DNA of 64,000 bases from Theocolax elegans (GCA_026168455.1 CM047425.1:39386118-39450117); one strand, 5' to 3'; positions 34,831 to 47,352 are shown, counted from the stretch's first letter. Numbers and translations: made by a program. The notes: generated from the sequence alone by a model not told the origin.

Positions 34831-36330
34831 ACACACACACAGGGAAGCCGCATCACCGAGCACAAGTAAGAGCTCAGAAGTCTTCAGCAAGATTCAGAGG
34901 AAGCTTGAAGTCTAAGCAATGCCAGGAAGTGGTGAGGAGAAGTCCCTTACAGCACACCTGGAGAAGCAGCGTAGCCAATCGCCTCCCACAGCAGCCATCC
35001 AGTACAGCAAATAAATCTCTAAGATTACTGCTTACAATGTGCACCTTATAAAGGAAGAGGACAGGATCACACAGCAGTTGAACAGCTATGTATAGCATGG
35101 GTGCAGAGGAGAGGTTAGGTGAAACAACAACATATAAACTGAGTAGCCGTACGGTTTATAACTCACCCAGGTAAACACGCTGTACCGCATTCCCGAGTCC
35201 TCGAGCCAGTGATCGCAAGAGAGAAGAAGGAGGCAGCCAAGAACACCACGAAGGAAGGCCGAGCAGCTACGTCGTCGTCGCCACCAACTCGCCGTTGTTG
35301 TTGACATTCGTGCGCGGCGGACATCTTCGTTAAGCCGCATGCGGCATAAGGCCGCGTACGCACGAATTGGTCACGACGACGAGAGCTCGGAGCTCGTCCT
35401 ACCGCCGATTCGGAACTACCGACCGAAGTACCGACGTGACGTCAGCGAGAAAGAGACAGAAAGAGCATAGCGAAGTGTGTGTGCCGTAAGTGTGCCAGCA
35501 TCGCCATAGGTTTGTGCGACCTAGTGCCAATATTGATAGCCATTTTCTTTGCCTATGTGTGTGCCGCGAACTCCCGTGTACTCCCCAGCATATTTTCCTT
35601 GTTACTACCACTAGCCTTGCTCGCCGCGTAAATTCAGTGTACCCCAGCTTCTTCCCCTTCCCCCCTTCGCGCGCGAAGTAGCCGGCTTACAAGACGCGTA
35701 TTACAGCCGTGCCGTTCGCTATTCTCTATTTCGAATATTCGTACAGATAATCACGTGTATACAAATGAGCGTTTTAATCGAGTAGCAAATCACGACAATT
35801 ACGTCGCAACGTACGCGACTGGCACCCGCTGTAGTAAATAAATGAATTATTAAAAATTGATAATTAAACTTAATTTGATCACCCGCACCCTGATCCTTAG
35901 TGCGACGTGACAACATTTAAAACAATGCTCGTGATATTTTCGATGGCCGCCACCACGACCAGCAACACTCGCTTCGCTCGTGCAAATGTCGCGGCGGGCG
36001 TCGAAACCAACCACTCGAAATCATCGTTCAAATCGAGATTAGGATATTTTAAAGGTCGGGATAATCTGCGAGAAGCTTAGCACAATTTTTATGTACTTAT
36101 CATTATTGGTCCAAACTAAAAACGTTCTTTCGACCAGGCATCAAAAAAAATAGTATACGGTACACGGGACGAATGTCGAAGGCCCGCCACTGCGTGATAT
36201 GTCACCCTCGGCTTTGGCTCGGGCGTCAACTTCACACCGTGGCGGAACTTCAACTTTCATCAATTGTACCGTAATGTACTATTGATTTAGAGGCTATAAC
36301 GGCAGGCTCGCACGCTCGCACCCTCTCTCT
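34831..36330. other. CpG-richer region without a supported gene
   Basis: Markedly richer in CG dinucleotides than the surroundings, especially 35140-35480 and 35930-36260. ORFs exist on both strands but none has a domain, and overlapping frames of similar length argue against coding. It could be a promoter/5' leader of a gene outside the recognised set, or an old LTR: an AATAAA lies near 35838. It ends in the CT microsatellite where the LINE inserted. Confidence 0.35.
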
Positions 36331-36335
36331 CTCTC

Positions 36336-37303
36336 TTGTATATTGTAAAGACAATTCTTAAATGTGAAACGTGCGAAAGTCAATATCACCCGAGTTGTGC
36401 GCAGAAATTTATTAGCAAAAAACCCCTAAATAATTGTTGTGTAAAATTTCTACGTGCGCCAAAACGAACTCGACTGAAACCTCGTCATTATCGCCGACTC
36501 GTCGATCGCAGGCTTTTGACCAGTACCGAAGTCTTGATCTAAGCATAAGCTCGCGTCCTGACAGTTTAGCCTCGCAGAATTTTAATATGTCAAATATGTC
36601 TTCAACCCCGCAAGCTCAAAATTTTCCGTCAAATTGGTCAACTTTGAGTGACTCGGATAGAATGTCGGTGATGTTTTCCCAAATGTCACAAAACCATACT
36701 GAGTTGACGAATGAATTGAGAGCGATAAAGACTCTTATTTCTGACAGTAATACTCGTATGGATACTATTGAATCAGAGATAGCGCAAATTAAATCGTCGT
36801 GTGTAACTGCGCTCCCGGGTACTGAGATTAAGATTACAGGAATCCCGTCAAACCCTCCGGTCTCTTTTAAGGTTTTAGTAAATAGTGTTTTGGCTCATAT
36901 GGATATTTCTGATCTTCAAAATGATGCTTTATCTATTCGTGAATTTAAACCAAAACAGTCGGTCGGCACTTTAGTTGCATCTTCATCCACTATTTCAATT
37001 ATAGTTGATTTTAAATCGTATCGTGTCAAGGAGCATGTACTTAAGGTCAAACGGGAATTCGGTGAAATTACATATAACGATTTATTCACTGATTCCTCTC
37101 ATGTTGAAACTGATACTAAGATCTTTGTTAACGATACGCTTCCGCAAGTACTTTATCGTCTTTACATGAAGGCTAGACAAAGGGCTCGTGAATTAAATTA
37201 TAAACATGTATGGACTAGGGAAGGTAATCTTTTTGTTCGGAAAAATGATCGCTCTGAACCCATCCGTATTACTTTTCAACAGGACCTTGATAAGTTAAAT
37301 TGA
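36336..37303 (+). pseudogene. LINE ORF1 with PHD-like finger and FP-like domain
   Basis: Nucleic-acid-binding ORF1 of the retrotransposon. The first frame has CETCESQYHPSC, the second half of a PHD-like finger whose first Cys pair is lost by 5' truncation. A frame change near 36440 leads to a long reading. It has a Ser/Thr-rich stretch, a coiled-coil-like heptad region around LTNELRAIKTLISDS, and a C-terminal part (EIKITGIPSNPP ... KARELNYK-type KARQRARELNYKHVWTREG) matching the Baculo_FP-like domain seen in several LINE ORF1 proteins. It stops at 37303, about 35 bp before the endonuclease reading. Confidence 0.75.
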
Positions 37304-37339
37304 CTATCTAAGGCAGCTGTTCCAATATCCGAATCTCAC

Positions 37340-38174
37340 CTTATCAGGCCATTTTTGAAAATTGCCCAGATAAACGTAAACTCGTTAAAGGAACATTTCT
37401 TTGATATTCGTGACTTTATTGTCGCGAACTCTGTTGATGTTTTATCACTGTAGGAGACTTGGCTTACACCAAAGCAACCTACCTCCCTCTTTAATATAAA
37501 GGGATATATTTTATATAGAAACGACAGGAATTTGAAATCGTCCAAGGGAAAGAGAGAGTATATCCAGGGAGGCGGAGTAGTCTGTTACATTCGGTCATTA
37601 TTATCGACAAATACTCAAACAGTCTAAAAACAGTGATCTGCTGGCAAATGAGTTTCAGATTCTCGAAATTTCACCAAATCCAAATCAAAAAATTCTTTTT
37701 GTGTCTGTCTATTGTCGCTCTAAGGGTAGTGTTTTGTCTAATCTTTTTGATATTATTAATAACTATATTCATCTTTACCAGGATGTTATTATTGCTGGAG
37801 ATTTAAATTCGGATTTAATGTCAAAGAATTATTATGCCCATTACTTGAAAAATCTTATTTTTGAGAGCAACTTCTATATAGTTTCCTATGGCACCACGCA
37901 CCATCGTGATAACTCTGATACCTGGTTGGATGTTATTATTGTCGACTCTGTAGATAAGATAAAAGGGTTTTATAAATCTACTGCTCCTTATATAAATTGC
38001 CACGACTACTTGATCCTTGATTTCCTCCTGGATCACCCAGTTAAGGATAATATCTCTCTATCCTCACGTAACTTTAAAGGTTTTGATGCCCACTCTTTTT
38101 CTAATATGCTCAAGGCTTGTCTAAATGGTGCGTTTCGGGTTTTTAATGATGCTGATCCGACGGCCATTGACTGA
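37340..38174 (+). pseudogene. LINE endonuclease domain (APE-type)
   Basis: Exonuclease-endonuclease-phosphatase fold that nicks target DNA for target-primed reverse transcription. Readable pieces are LKIAQINVNSLKEH (catalytic Asn), VDVLSL-stop-ETWLTP (catalytic Glu after the stop), IIAGDLNSD (Asp and Asn), SDTWLDVIIVD and NCHDYLIL (terminal His/Asp box). A TAG replaces the usual Gln before Glu, and a frame change lies near 37625-37700. It connects to the RT reading across further breaks near 38174 and 38370. Confidence 0.8.
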
Positions 38175-40195
38175 CGGCATTAGATTTTTTTCAGTCCTCA
38201 GCATTGACTTTGTTGGATACTCATGCTCCTAAAATAAACCGCACATTAAAAAGAAGACCTGCTCCATGGTTTTCTGAAAACTTACGTGAGAGATGTAAAG
38301 CCCGAAATCTCTTATTTCAACGTGCTCGCCGCACTAAAGATGACATTATGTTATCGCGCTATAAGTCTCTTTGAAGGCAGGTAAAAAAGGAAATCCGATT
38401 GGCTCTCGAATTTTTCTGATAAATGCACTTTCAAATGCAACAGGGTCATCTGAATACTGGAAATTGCTTCGATCGCATGGCTTCTTGAAGGCAAAATCGG
38501 AGTCTCCACTTCAATTATTCAATGCTGATGATTTAAATTTATTTTACTCTGAGATTGCTTCTCTTCATCCGCCTTGTTCTGTTGTTAAATTGGAGCAGAT
38601 CTTATCAATTTCATGTAATTCGGGTACAGTACTATTTTCGTTCAGCCATGTAAATTACTCACAGATACTTTCAGCCATAACAACTTGCTTGCCTAAATCG
38701 AAGAGTCGTAGTAGTGATGGACTTTCATTGTCGTTTTTCGCAGATGTTCTTGACTGCGTAGTGCCTTTCTTGATAGAACTTTTCAATAAATCGGTTGATC
38801 TGGGTTTGTATCCATCCATTTGGAAGAAGTCGACGGTGATACCATTGTCAAAGAAAACTAAACCTCAATGTATGGTTAACACTCGACCTATCGCGAACTT
38901 ACCGCATTTTTCTAAGGTTTTTGATAGCCTTATAACAAGGCAAATAGTCGATTATTTGGAATCTATGCTTCTGTTATCACCTTTTCAATCGGGTTTTCGA
39001 AGTAGTTTTAGTACGCAATCCGATTTATTGAAAACTACGGACGATATTAGGTTTGGTTTTGAAAAAGGCATGGTTACATTAATGGTTCTTTTTTATTTAA
39101 GTCGTACTTTTGATACTATTAATCATAGTATTCTTCTTCTGAGGTTGAAAGAGCTAAACTTTTCAGAGAAAGCACTAAGATGGATACATTCATATCTTAC
39201 TGATCGTTCTCAAGCAGTTCTTAATTTAGACAACTCGCTCTCGAAATTTATCCAGGTTACCTCTGGTGTTCCTCAGGGTTCTACCCCAGGTCCGATCCTG
39301 TTTTTAATATACATAAACCCTCTGGTCAAAGTTGTTAAGTTTTGTAGACCTATGTTATTTGCTGACGATTTGAAAATATACATAAAATGTAGGCCAGCTG
39401 ATATAAATGAAACAATTGTTAAACTAAATGAAGATATAAAATCGATAGTGGCTTGGGTTACTCAAAATGGTTTGAACCTGAATGTGGCCAAAACAAAAGC
39501 AATACTTTTCGCTTCTACACAGGTCTCAATGCGTCTACGGGGTCAAGACTTTGTTCCTATCCAAGTTGGTGATAACCAGGTTTCGTTATCCGATTCAGTA
39601 AAAAGTCTTGGAATTATTCTCACTCATGACCTCTCATGGAATGCCCAAATTGCACGAACTTCCTCTACTATCCATGGTTTGCTTCATCGTCTTCGCTATA
39701 GAGGCTACAGATTACCGGTAAGAGCGCGATCACTACTAACAAGTTCTCTAATTATACCTCACTTCGATTATGGGTGTCTCATAATGAACTTCTTACTTAG
39801 AAATCAAGCTTCATAGGCTTTGTAACACGGTGATCCGTTTTATTTTTCATCTGAAGAGAGATGTGGCCTTGAAACCCTTTTATGAACGTCTTGGTTGGCT
39901 TTCTATAAAGGATAGACGTTCTTACTTTCTCGGCATCTTTATGTACAAATTGCTACTATCGCACAGACCAAATTATCTTTATGATGATTTGAGATTTGTG
40001 AGTGATGAAAATCGTAGGTCTAGGAGAGCTGATATAGTTTTTAATTTACCAATAGCGACCAGAGACTCTTATAAATCTTCGTTCCATATATCAGCAATGT
40101 CGTACTGGAACAATCTACCTTTGGAGATTAGAAACAGCCCTTCAATAGCTATGTTTAAACACTTGCTGAAAAGATATTTTCAGAGAGATTGCTAA
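38175..40195 (+). pseudogene. LINE reverse transcriptase and C-terminal region
   Basis: RNA-dependent DNA polymerase of the element. RT fingers: STVIPLSKKTKPQ and TRPIANLPHFSKVFD. Motif A reads LFYLSRTFDTINH, with Tyr where the family has the metal-binding Asp. Motif B is SGVPQGSTPGPILF. Motif C is MLFADDLKIY, with Asp-Asp intact. The thumb and C-terminal segment follow, with a frame break at about 39815, ending in SYWNNLPLEIRNSPSIAMFK, the usual tail. The Asp-to-Tyr change alone would abolish polymerisation. Confidence 0.85.
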
Positions 40196-40580
40196 CACAA
40201 AAGTGTTTATATAAGTCGTGAAATATGCATACATGTAAATTCTGGTTTTTAGTAAAGATTACTAGGATGTATATATATATATTGTAAATGAACTGCGAAA
40301 TTAAATTAAAATTAAATTGAATTTGTTAAATTTATCGAAGAAATTATTGTATTATTGTTTTGTATTATAATTTAATGGTTGTGAACGTCTAGATACACGT
40401 GTAAACACAGATATACATAGATATCTATTGTACTAGCTATAAATCTCCAGTTAGAATGTATCTTATATGTAATATGTAATATATAAAATGTAAATGTAAA
40501 CTGTAATACTCTTGTGCCATACGGATATTTTTCCTTGGCACTAATAAAAATCAGTTATCAATCAATCAATCTCTCTCTCC

Positions 40581-42299
40581 CTCTCAAAGTTTAATTTGAG
40601 AAGTGCTGTCATATACAATGTCAATGTATTCATCTTATTTAATAAAACAATTTCATTTTTACCGTAGATAATATATTTGACACTGCGCGGCACGCACCCA
40701 CGAATGAGCTAACGAGGGAGCGTGCCTTGTAGTGTTCTGGTCATCGATTTCAGCTGAATCGGAATTACAATCGAATTATAAATTTTTTTCTAAGTTTGGA
40801 TGTAACATGTGACTAATGCCATCGTATACTTATGTTTAGTTGCCCTATTTATTTATTAAATGTATTTTATTTTTACTGTAGAAATAACATTCGACACTGC
40901 GCGGCACGCTCCCGCGAATAAGCACGTGATCAAAAGTTGAAGCCAAACGAATACCACGAGTACTTGCATATATATATATAATCAATAAAATTTCTACTGC
41001 CCCATTTTTGTTTAAAATTGCTTCTAATTATTAATTCGGCTATAACTTTGCTCCATTTCAACGGATTTGAGCGTCTTTTTTTTAAATTATATCTATTTTA
41101 TCTCAGCTTTACATTAAACTTTAGTTTGAATGTCAATATTTAATAAGTTAGAAGTTACAAGCGTTTGAAGTAAAGTCTCTATTTTTGGGAAACTTTGCTT
41201 TAATAACATATTACTTTTGAAAAAAAACGATTGCTAGGGTCAGCAGCTCTGGCTTTCTACATATTTTTATATTAGAAAACATCCTACAAGCTGGGCACGA
41301 TCCGTTTCCCAAACACGAAATTTTTTTTAAAAACTTAAATGGGAAATACCATGTTAATTTTTGTGAATTTTTTGTCTTTCTTTAAGTTATCATAGATTTT
41401 TACAGAATTGAAGGCCATAAAAATGCTACAGACCATTTGAAAGGTATTGCTCCAAGCTTTCTTTTAGACTTTTGGATAAAAAAATCAATTGTGGCGCACT
41501 TACACTTTTTTTAAGTTGAATATTGACATGTAGTTTATGTAACATTGACCTTGAGATTAGAAATTCTAACCCAGAAGGATAAATTCTACACATAATTAGC
41601 AACCGAATTGGATTAAATTTTGAATATTCACTTTAGAATTAATGGTGGAAGAAATTATTCATTTTTTTTAATGTGGTAAGGGTCAAAACAACTTGAACAT
41701 ATATACTCCTCACATTCAAAATTGAATCCAATTCGGTTGATGTTTGAAAAAAATTTCGGCCATTTTGAATACGTCATGTTGATTTTTTTGGCCAAAATTG
41801 GTTGACTTTTGAAAAAAATGTCCGCCATGTTGGATCCGCCATCTTGAATTTTTCAAATCTGATTTCAGATTCGTTATCAGTGACCTTGAAAACCTAAGTA
41901 TTCAAAATCTGGTATAAATTAGAAAATTTTTTAAAAAAATAAGAAATTTCCGATTATTTCATGATGTCACAGACACCATCTTGGAAAATTTTTCCAAAAA
42001 ATTCGCAAACTTAAAATGTTTCAATAATAGTATCATTTGCAACATGAATCAGTCTCACGATCTTCGTTAAACCATTTTATTCTAAACAAGCATGTCAAAA
42101 TGTTGAAAAATGTATTTCTGATTTTTCACCAATTTTACACCGCCATTTTTAAATTTTTCAATGGAAATTTTCAAATTCCGACTTCAGAATCGGAAAGAGC
42201 GGAAAATTTTAGTTCAAAAAAGTGCTTCTGGTTATAATTTTTTGTTTTTTTCGACAATTTTCTAGACAAAAGACCATTTGACTGTAAATGTCCGCTTAG
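40581..42299. other. AT-rich repeats without a gene
   Basis: Two direct repeats of about 50 bp (about 40660-40712 and 40872-40925) share GACACTGCGCGGCACGC and a CCACGAAT/CCGCGAAT segment. From about 41000 to 42290 there is diverged AT-rich repeat sequence with motifs such as CGCCATGTTGGATCCGCCAT and TGACCTTGA, resembling an arthropod dispersed repeat. No coding region is supported; the ORF at 42037 has no motif. Confidence 0.45.
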
Positions 42300-43960
42300 G
42301 AGGAAAAGAGTGAAGGGGTATTATTCATAATCTATGTCTTTACATTTTACGAATATCGTTTCGTCAGTACGAGTAGAATATACCCATGTGTTTGCGTTGT
42401 GTAACCGTGCCCAGAAAGTTTCTATTAAATGGGTAATTTTTAGGTTGCAATTATTTGGCGCGTCCGATATGCTTTCCGTGACTAATTGGATCTTACACGG
42501 TGAGTGCTTTCTGATTTCGCGGATTGGTTCCGTGCCTGAGCATATGTGTAATGCTCCTAGGTTTTTACACTTATTTAGTGCGTCGGCGGTAAATGGTATA
42601 TATGATGTATCGCGGATATTTATCCCGAATTGCGTATGTTTCGGCCAGATGTAAATGAATATTTCTGTTGCGTTTTGGATGTTGCGCCTTGTGGGGAGCG
42701 CGGTCGCTTTAAACAATTTGAATTTTTGGTGTTCGATTAAGAGTACGCTAATATAATATATGACATGGTGCTTTGTAAACAATATACTCGTTTCCGCGAT
42801 ATTGAGTAATTCCGTCACTGAAGTCGATACCTTTATGGGGCTGATGATGCTCGGTAAAGCATCGCGCGCGTTCTTCATCTACGTGACGTTTCGTGTCCTT
42901 GCATGAGGTATAATATATGTTCTGTATTTGCTTCGTTCTCCTCAATTTGTCTTTTTATTGCGGATGTCCGATTGCACAAAATTTTCTGGAAGGTTTGCAT
43001 ATGCTATGAAGAGACTACCACGCGTCGCGTAATTCGACGTTTTGATGGAAGAATCCCAGTAGGTTTGTTTCTGTATGATTATCCATTTTGAATCGGATAT
43101 GGCTAATGGGGATACAATTTTGAGTATTAGTCCTGGGTTATATAATAATTTGTGGTGAACGTATTTTCGTATATTGGAGATACTGATTCCTTTTGCTGCT
43201 ATCTGCCGCGTTCGTGTTTTCGCGGTGGCATTGCTGCGTCGAGTTTTACTTTGCGACTATCGTGTTCGGTTTGCAGTTCTACTGGACATTGTTTCCGTAA
43301 GTTGGTTTCTGATTTCGGTTAATTCGGCGAATAAATTCTCGATCTTAGTCGGTTCCCTGAGTTTCGGTGGTGTTGGATTTTAGTATTAGTTTGGCCTTTA
43401 CCGAGATACGTTCTCGGAGTTCTTCGTTGTGACCTTTTGTGAGATTTATTTTATTTAACTATGGTTCGATGAAGGCGTGATCAACGCCGTTTCCCTCGGA
43501 TAGTCCGGGTTTGCGTAAGTAGTGTATGTTTTGTGGATGGTCGTCGGGTTCGATGCGTTTACTTCATTAGTCTGTGTTCTTCCTTTTCTATGCAGTTCGA
43601 GTTTTGGCAGTGCAGGCGGTCCGAACCATGCATACGAGGAATGAGTAATGATGCTATGTGGGCGGGTTCGCCCTGGGATGTGCCAGAGGGTACCGATGAT
43701 TGTTGGGGTGTCCTTCGTCTCCTCTTTCTTTGTGACGAGGTCATTGAGGTGGAAGGTGCTCGAGTGCGAATGGTGTGTTTTGGGGGCGTATACCGATTTT
43801 ACATCGGATGCTCGCTGGTATATGTCTTAAGGATGCGCCTAGTATGGTTAGCGATGCTGATTGATTTATTGTTGAAGGCGGCCTTGTTGTTTAGTGCTTT
43901 TCTGTGCATAATGCGAAATTTGAATAAATTTGTTTAGTTTTTCTACCATTAAATTCTTTG
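42300..43960 (-). pseudogene. env: gypsy/errantivirus-like env, decayed
   Basis: Envelope glycoprotein gene of an endogenous gypsy-group retrovirus. The clearest part is an open reading at 42878-42321 whose cysteine spacing (ADALNKCK, ICSG, CKIQL, NNCNLKI, then a Thr-Trp pair and FVKCKD) matches the ectodomain of insect errantivirus env proteins. Upstream (43000-43700) only patches can be read in shifting frames. No transmembrane C terminus follows cleanly below 42321. It is on the same strand as the pol relic at 50060-52740, but about 6 kb of unrelated sequence lies between, so it was interrupted or comes from another copy. Non-functional. Confidence 0.65.
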
Positions 43961-44971
43961 TTGATTTTATTACTATCGCTATCCTTTAGCCTTGATAGTC
44001 TATTTGTTCCTTTCCTTTTTGCCATTATCTGTTCCTTGAAATGGTTGAAATTGCTAATATATTCGTGTCGGTCGCTATAGTTGGTTGTGTAATATTTTCC
44101 TTTTGATAATTATCATAAAACATTTTTCCCGTTTAAATCCTATAGGTGTTGGTCATAAAACTTTACATTTCTTAAGGATTTATATATTTTTATTAATAAT
44201 AAGTGTGTAAATAGAGCATAATTAAAGTTTAGTTACTTTAAGAATAAGTTTAGTGTCATGAGGATATTAGCATAAATTATTTATTTTAACAATAATTAAT
44301 TTGCAATTATTATAAAATAAGAGAGAAAAATATGACGATTAATATTAATAATTACAAGTATGATTTATTTGAGTAGAGATGATTAACTCTGGTTTTTGAA
44401 ATACATGGCTTGATTGGAATTTTACTAAATTTATATGTATACAATTCTGTTTACGAGTATTTCGCTCTACGCTCTGCTATTATTTATTGGTTAAATCGTA
44501 TTAGGTTAAATTATGCTTGGGATGGACTATTGGTAAAATGTCTGAAAGGATGGATAAGTTCAATCGTCGTGGCTCGGAGCGCGTGCATGTGCGCTGCGCT
44601 AGTGTGCGGGCCGATGCAATAGGCCGATGATATTGCGGCTCCTACTTGTCGGCGTATGTGCATAGGCCACGTTAGTGTGCGTGTTCGTGCGACGCGTTGG
44701 TTTTCGATTAGTCCATGCTTTATAGTATGTTCATGTGCACTAATTCTGAATATTTTCGCTGGTTTAAATACTTAGTAGGTATTAAATTTAGGCGTTTGCG
44801 CACTTGGTTGACTACTACATCGAATTCATATAATCATTTATACTTACTGTACGGATTACATTCGGTATTAAGTTTACTGCATTCATACAAGTATGCCCGT
44901 GATTGAGTAAATTAACGTTATTTATGAAACAATATTCTATGAAGACAAGTTGAATAAAATATGACTTGATG
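43961..44971. other. spacer with a CpG-rich patch
   Basis: AT-rich to about 44560, then a patch rich in GTGCG/GCGC words to about 44720. A vaguely similar patch occurs at 49690-49880. I see no gene. Confidence 0.35.
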
Positions 44972-45516
44972 TTAAGGGCAGTCCGTACTTATAGCTTCAC
45001 AAATCCACCACCCAAATTTTGCCAGCAAAAGTGGCGCTGCCGTCAGATAAGCTGAGTTCATATTCGACAATAATTATGAACATTTAAAGGAAATAGAGTT
45101 TTTACCGCACAAAATCAGAGTTGAGCGTCATAGCTATTGATGTAATGATTAATTACATATTGCTTACCTGATCGAAAAGTCAGTATTTTCGACGAATAGT
45201 GATAAGTACGAATCAATTCTGAGAGCACATACCGAAGTCACTTCGTACTTATCACTATTCGTCGAAAATACTGACTTTTCTATCAGCTAAGTAATATGTA
45301 ATTAATCATTACATCAATAGTTATGGCGCTTAACTTTGATTTTATGTGGTAAAAACTCTACTTTTTTTTAATTGTCCAAAATTGTTGTCGAATATGAACT
45401 CAGCCTATCTGACGGCAGCGCCACTTCTGCTCGCAAATTTTCGGGTGGTGATATATTCAACTATAATGTAACAACTACGATTCAACTATAGTGTAACAAC
45501 TACGGACTCCCCTTAA
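44972..45516. mobile_element. 545-bp palindromic MITE with TTAA ends
   Basis: TTAA flanks both sides (44972-44975 and 45513-45516). Inside, GGGCAGTCCGTA and TACGGACTCCCC are inverted. Most of the element folds back: GCTGCCGTCAGATA pairs with TATCTGACGGCAGC, and TTCGACGAATAGTGATAAGT pairs with its exact complement around a 35-bp loop. A TTAA duplication suggests mobilisation by a piggyBac-type transposase. No ORF. Confidence 0.85.
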
Positions 45517-47000
45517 GTAATTATTTTAATTAGTGCAATACCTTTGGTTATACATTGTATATATTTCTAAACTTAATTTAAATTATTAAATTTAATTTAG
45601 GTATATTTAAGTCGTTCAATATAGTTTCGTTAATTTATTCGATTTAGACGTAGATATGGATAGAGTATAATATTTAAGGTGTTTGGAACGCATCATGTTA
45701 CTTATTCTTTTTGGTTAATATTACTTATTATTGAAATCCGTGTACGACCTATGAATATATGTTTAGTTTGGCATTCCTGCGTTTTCGATCTTTCACATAA
45801 TATTGTATATATAATAATTACATGGGTGTTGTGATTGAAACTATTTTTATGTCGGGTTTTTGGCATTATTAGGTTTATTGAAATGTTCGTGTAATAATTA
45901 TTTCTGTTCACACTACAATTAACATTTTAAAATGAATGATAATAAGTTAGATTAAATTATTATACGTGCCTTGTCTAATTCCTGTATTGGTATTTTTATA
46001 GGTAGGATGATTACTTGACTTTTAGTTTATTATTTTAACTATTATTTTAAGTGCGTAAATGTATGTAATGTATGGTTTTTATTAATTTACAAACGTCTTA
46101 TTATGTTAACTCAGTTCCCTTTTTTCAATTTGCTTAATTTATTTAATCGGATCGATAGATTTATTTTAATTAGAGCGAATTATTTCGACGCTATTACAAT
46201 AAATTAACTCGGTTGGTTCTTTGGTATCCGGTTATTGTGGCGTTTAGCTGTTTATCATAATTTTTATCTAAGCCTCGCAGGCCTTACGCTATTACATTAT
46301 ATAGGGTAACTTAGCCGATGAGGGGGCTTTGGTTAATGTGTATAGGTGGTTAAGTGTATGTAGGTCGCGATGTGGTATGGTAACTGTTATTGTATTAATG
46401 CGTTTGCTATTGACCGTCTTTGGAATGCAAATAAGGATCTGCTGATTCGATGATTTCCGATGTCGTTTGCTAGGGCTCGCACCACGGTGTTTAGTGCGCT
46501 CGGAGCTGTTCTATCATGCGCTTTGCGTCATGACAGCGGATCGCGTTTTGGGTGCGGAGCATCAAAACTTTGTTTTTTTTTGTAAGTCGTTGACGCTGCC
46601 TCAGGTCCTGGAAGCTCTTCATGGACTAGTTAGTTGACTAGTCAGCGTTTTGTTCACCTGGTAAGTGACGTGTTTTACTTTGTGCTAGTGTTTAGTTTAA
46701 TTGTGCATGTGTGTTTATCAATAATAAAAAAGGAATAAAATAATTTTTCAATTTAGAATTTTTTGTTTTTTGTTCTTTTGTTTTAATATAAAATTTTGGG
46801 TTTGACAAATCTGTGCGGTAGGAAAGTGAGTCACGAATCTTCTCGGGTAACCTTTTTTTGTGTAGTGTAAATATCTCTACTCTTCAAATTTCTTAACTTC
46901 GTTCCGACCGATGAACCCTACTTATAACATATGTAGCTTGCATACTTTAATTCTTTTGATGATGATTCAATTTGACAATTTATATTTTTATAAGTATAAT
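45517..47000. other. AT-rich spacer, no gene recognised
   Basis: Very AT-rich to about 46200, then mixed sequence to 46760. Short ORFs lack motifs. TAGTTGACTAGT-type words at about 46628-46650 recur in the duplicated unit near 6200 but without wider homology. Confidence 0.4.
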
Positions 47001-47213
47001 TTATCTTTGCTGTAAGATTTTGAAATCGGGTCGGGCGTGCTCAATCTCGACGGGCGAAACTGGTCCATGGTTAATCATGCACAGTAGTTCCACCGTAGAC
47101 AAAATTAATATTAGTTCGGGGTGATCGTTGTTCTTAATCAACTTGAACCTCCCTAGTGGAAATTCAAACAATTTGTACTGGTAATTAAATGATTTTTTGT
47201 CGTCCATGCAGTG
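47001..47213 (-). other. unrecognised short ORF, possible coding relic
   Basis: A 68-codon minus reading starting MDDKKSFNYQYKLFEFPLG, with protein-like composition (SPVEIEHARPDFK near its end). It begins right beside the Penelope-like repeat at 47219. I do not recognise a family. It could be a genuine exon fragment or chance. Confidence 0.25.
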
Positions 47214-47218
47214 TATTT

Positions 47219-47352
47219 AGGAGTAGTTTGGGTTTTCCTCGATATTGAACAAACCATATTTATTTATTTGGCGACGTTTCGATGGATAGCCTCCATCCTC
47301 ATCAGGCTATACTATTTCGTCGATATACAGGTATAAAAAACATTAACATCAG
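47219..47352 (-). repeat. Penelope-like terminal repeat, hammerhead-like core (copy 2)
   Basis: Inverted relative of 365-575 and the more complete core. The minus strand has CCTGATGAG, GATGGAGGCTATCCATC (six-base stem GATGGA/TCCATC) and GAAACGTCGCC, ending near CCAAACTACTCCTAAA. Solo repeat; no coding part beside it. Confidence 0.55.

Larger units (their letters stand above)
36336..40571 (+). mobile_element. CR1/Jockey-group non-LTR retrotransposon, 5' truncated
   Basis: Order: ORF1 (36336-37303), endonuclease (37340-38174), reverse transcriptase (38371-39816), C-terminal part (39817-40195), AT-rich 3' UTR, and a 3' end made of ATCA repeats (TCAATCAATCAATC). A CTCTCTCTC tract stands both at 36323-36338 and at 40570-40580, so the copy sits in a CT microsatellite that serves as target or target duplication. 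The 5' end cuts into the ORF1 PHD-like finger. Frameshifts and stops show it is dead. The short ATCA tail is typical of the CR1/Jockey group. Confidence 0.88.

Noticed and set aside
34874..35681. Multiple ORFs in the CpG-rich region
   Set aside because: At least five overlapping frames on both strands and no recognisable domain.
43533..43937. Plus-strand 134-codon ORF
   Set aside because: It lies antisense to the env relic and has no motif, so it is likely a shadow.
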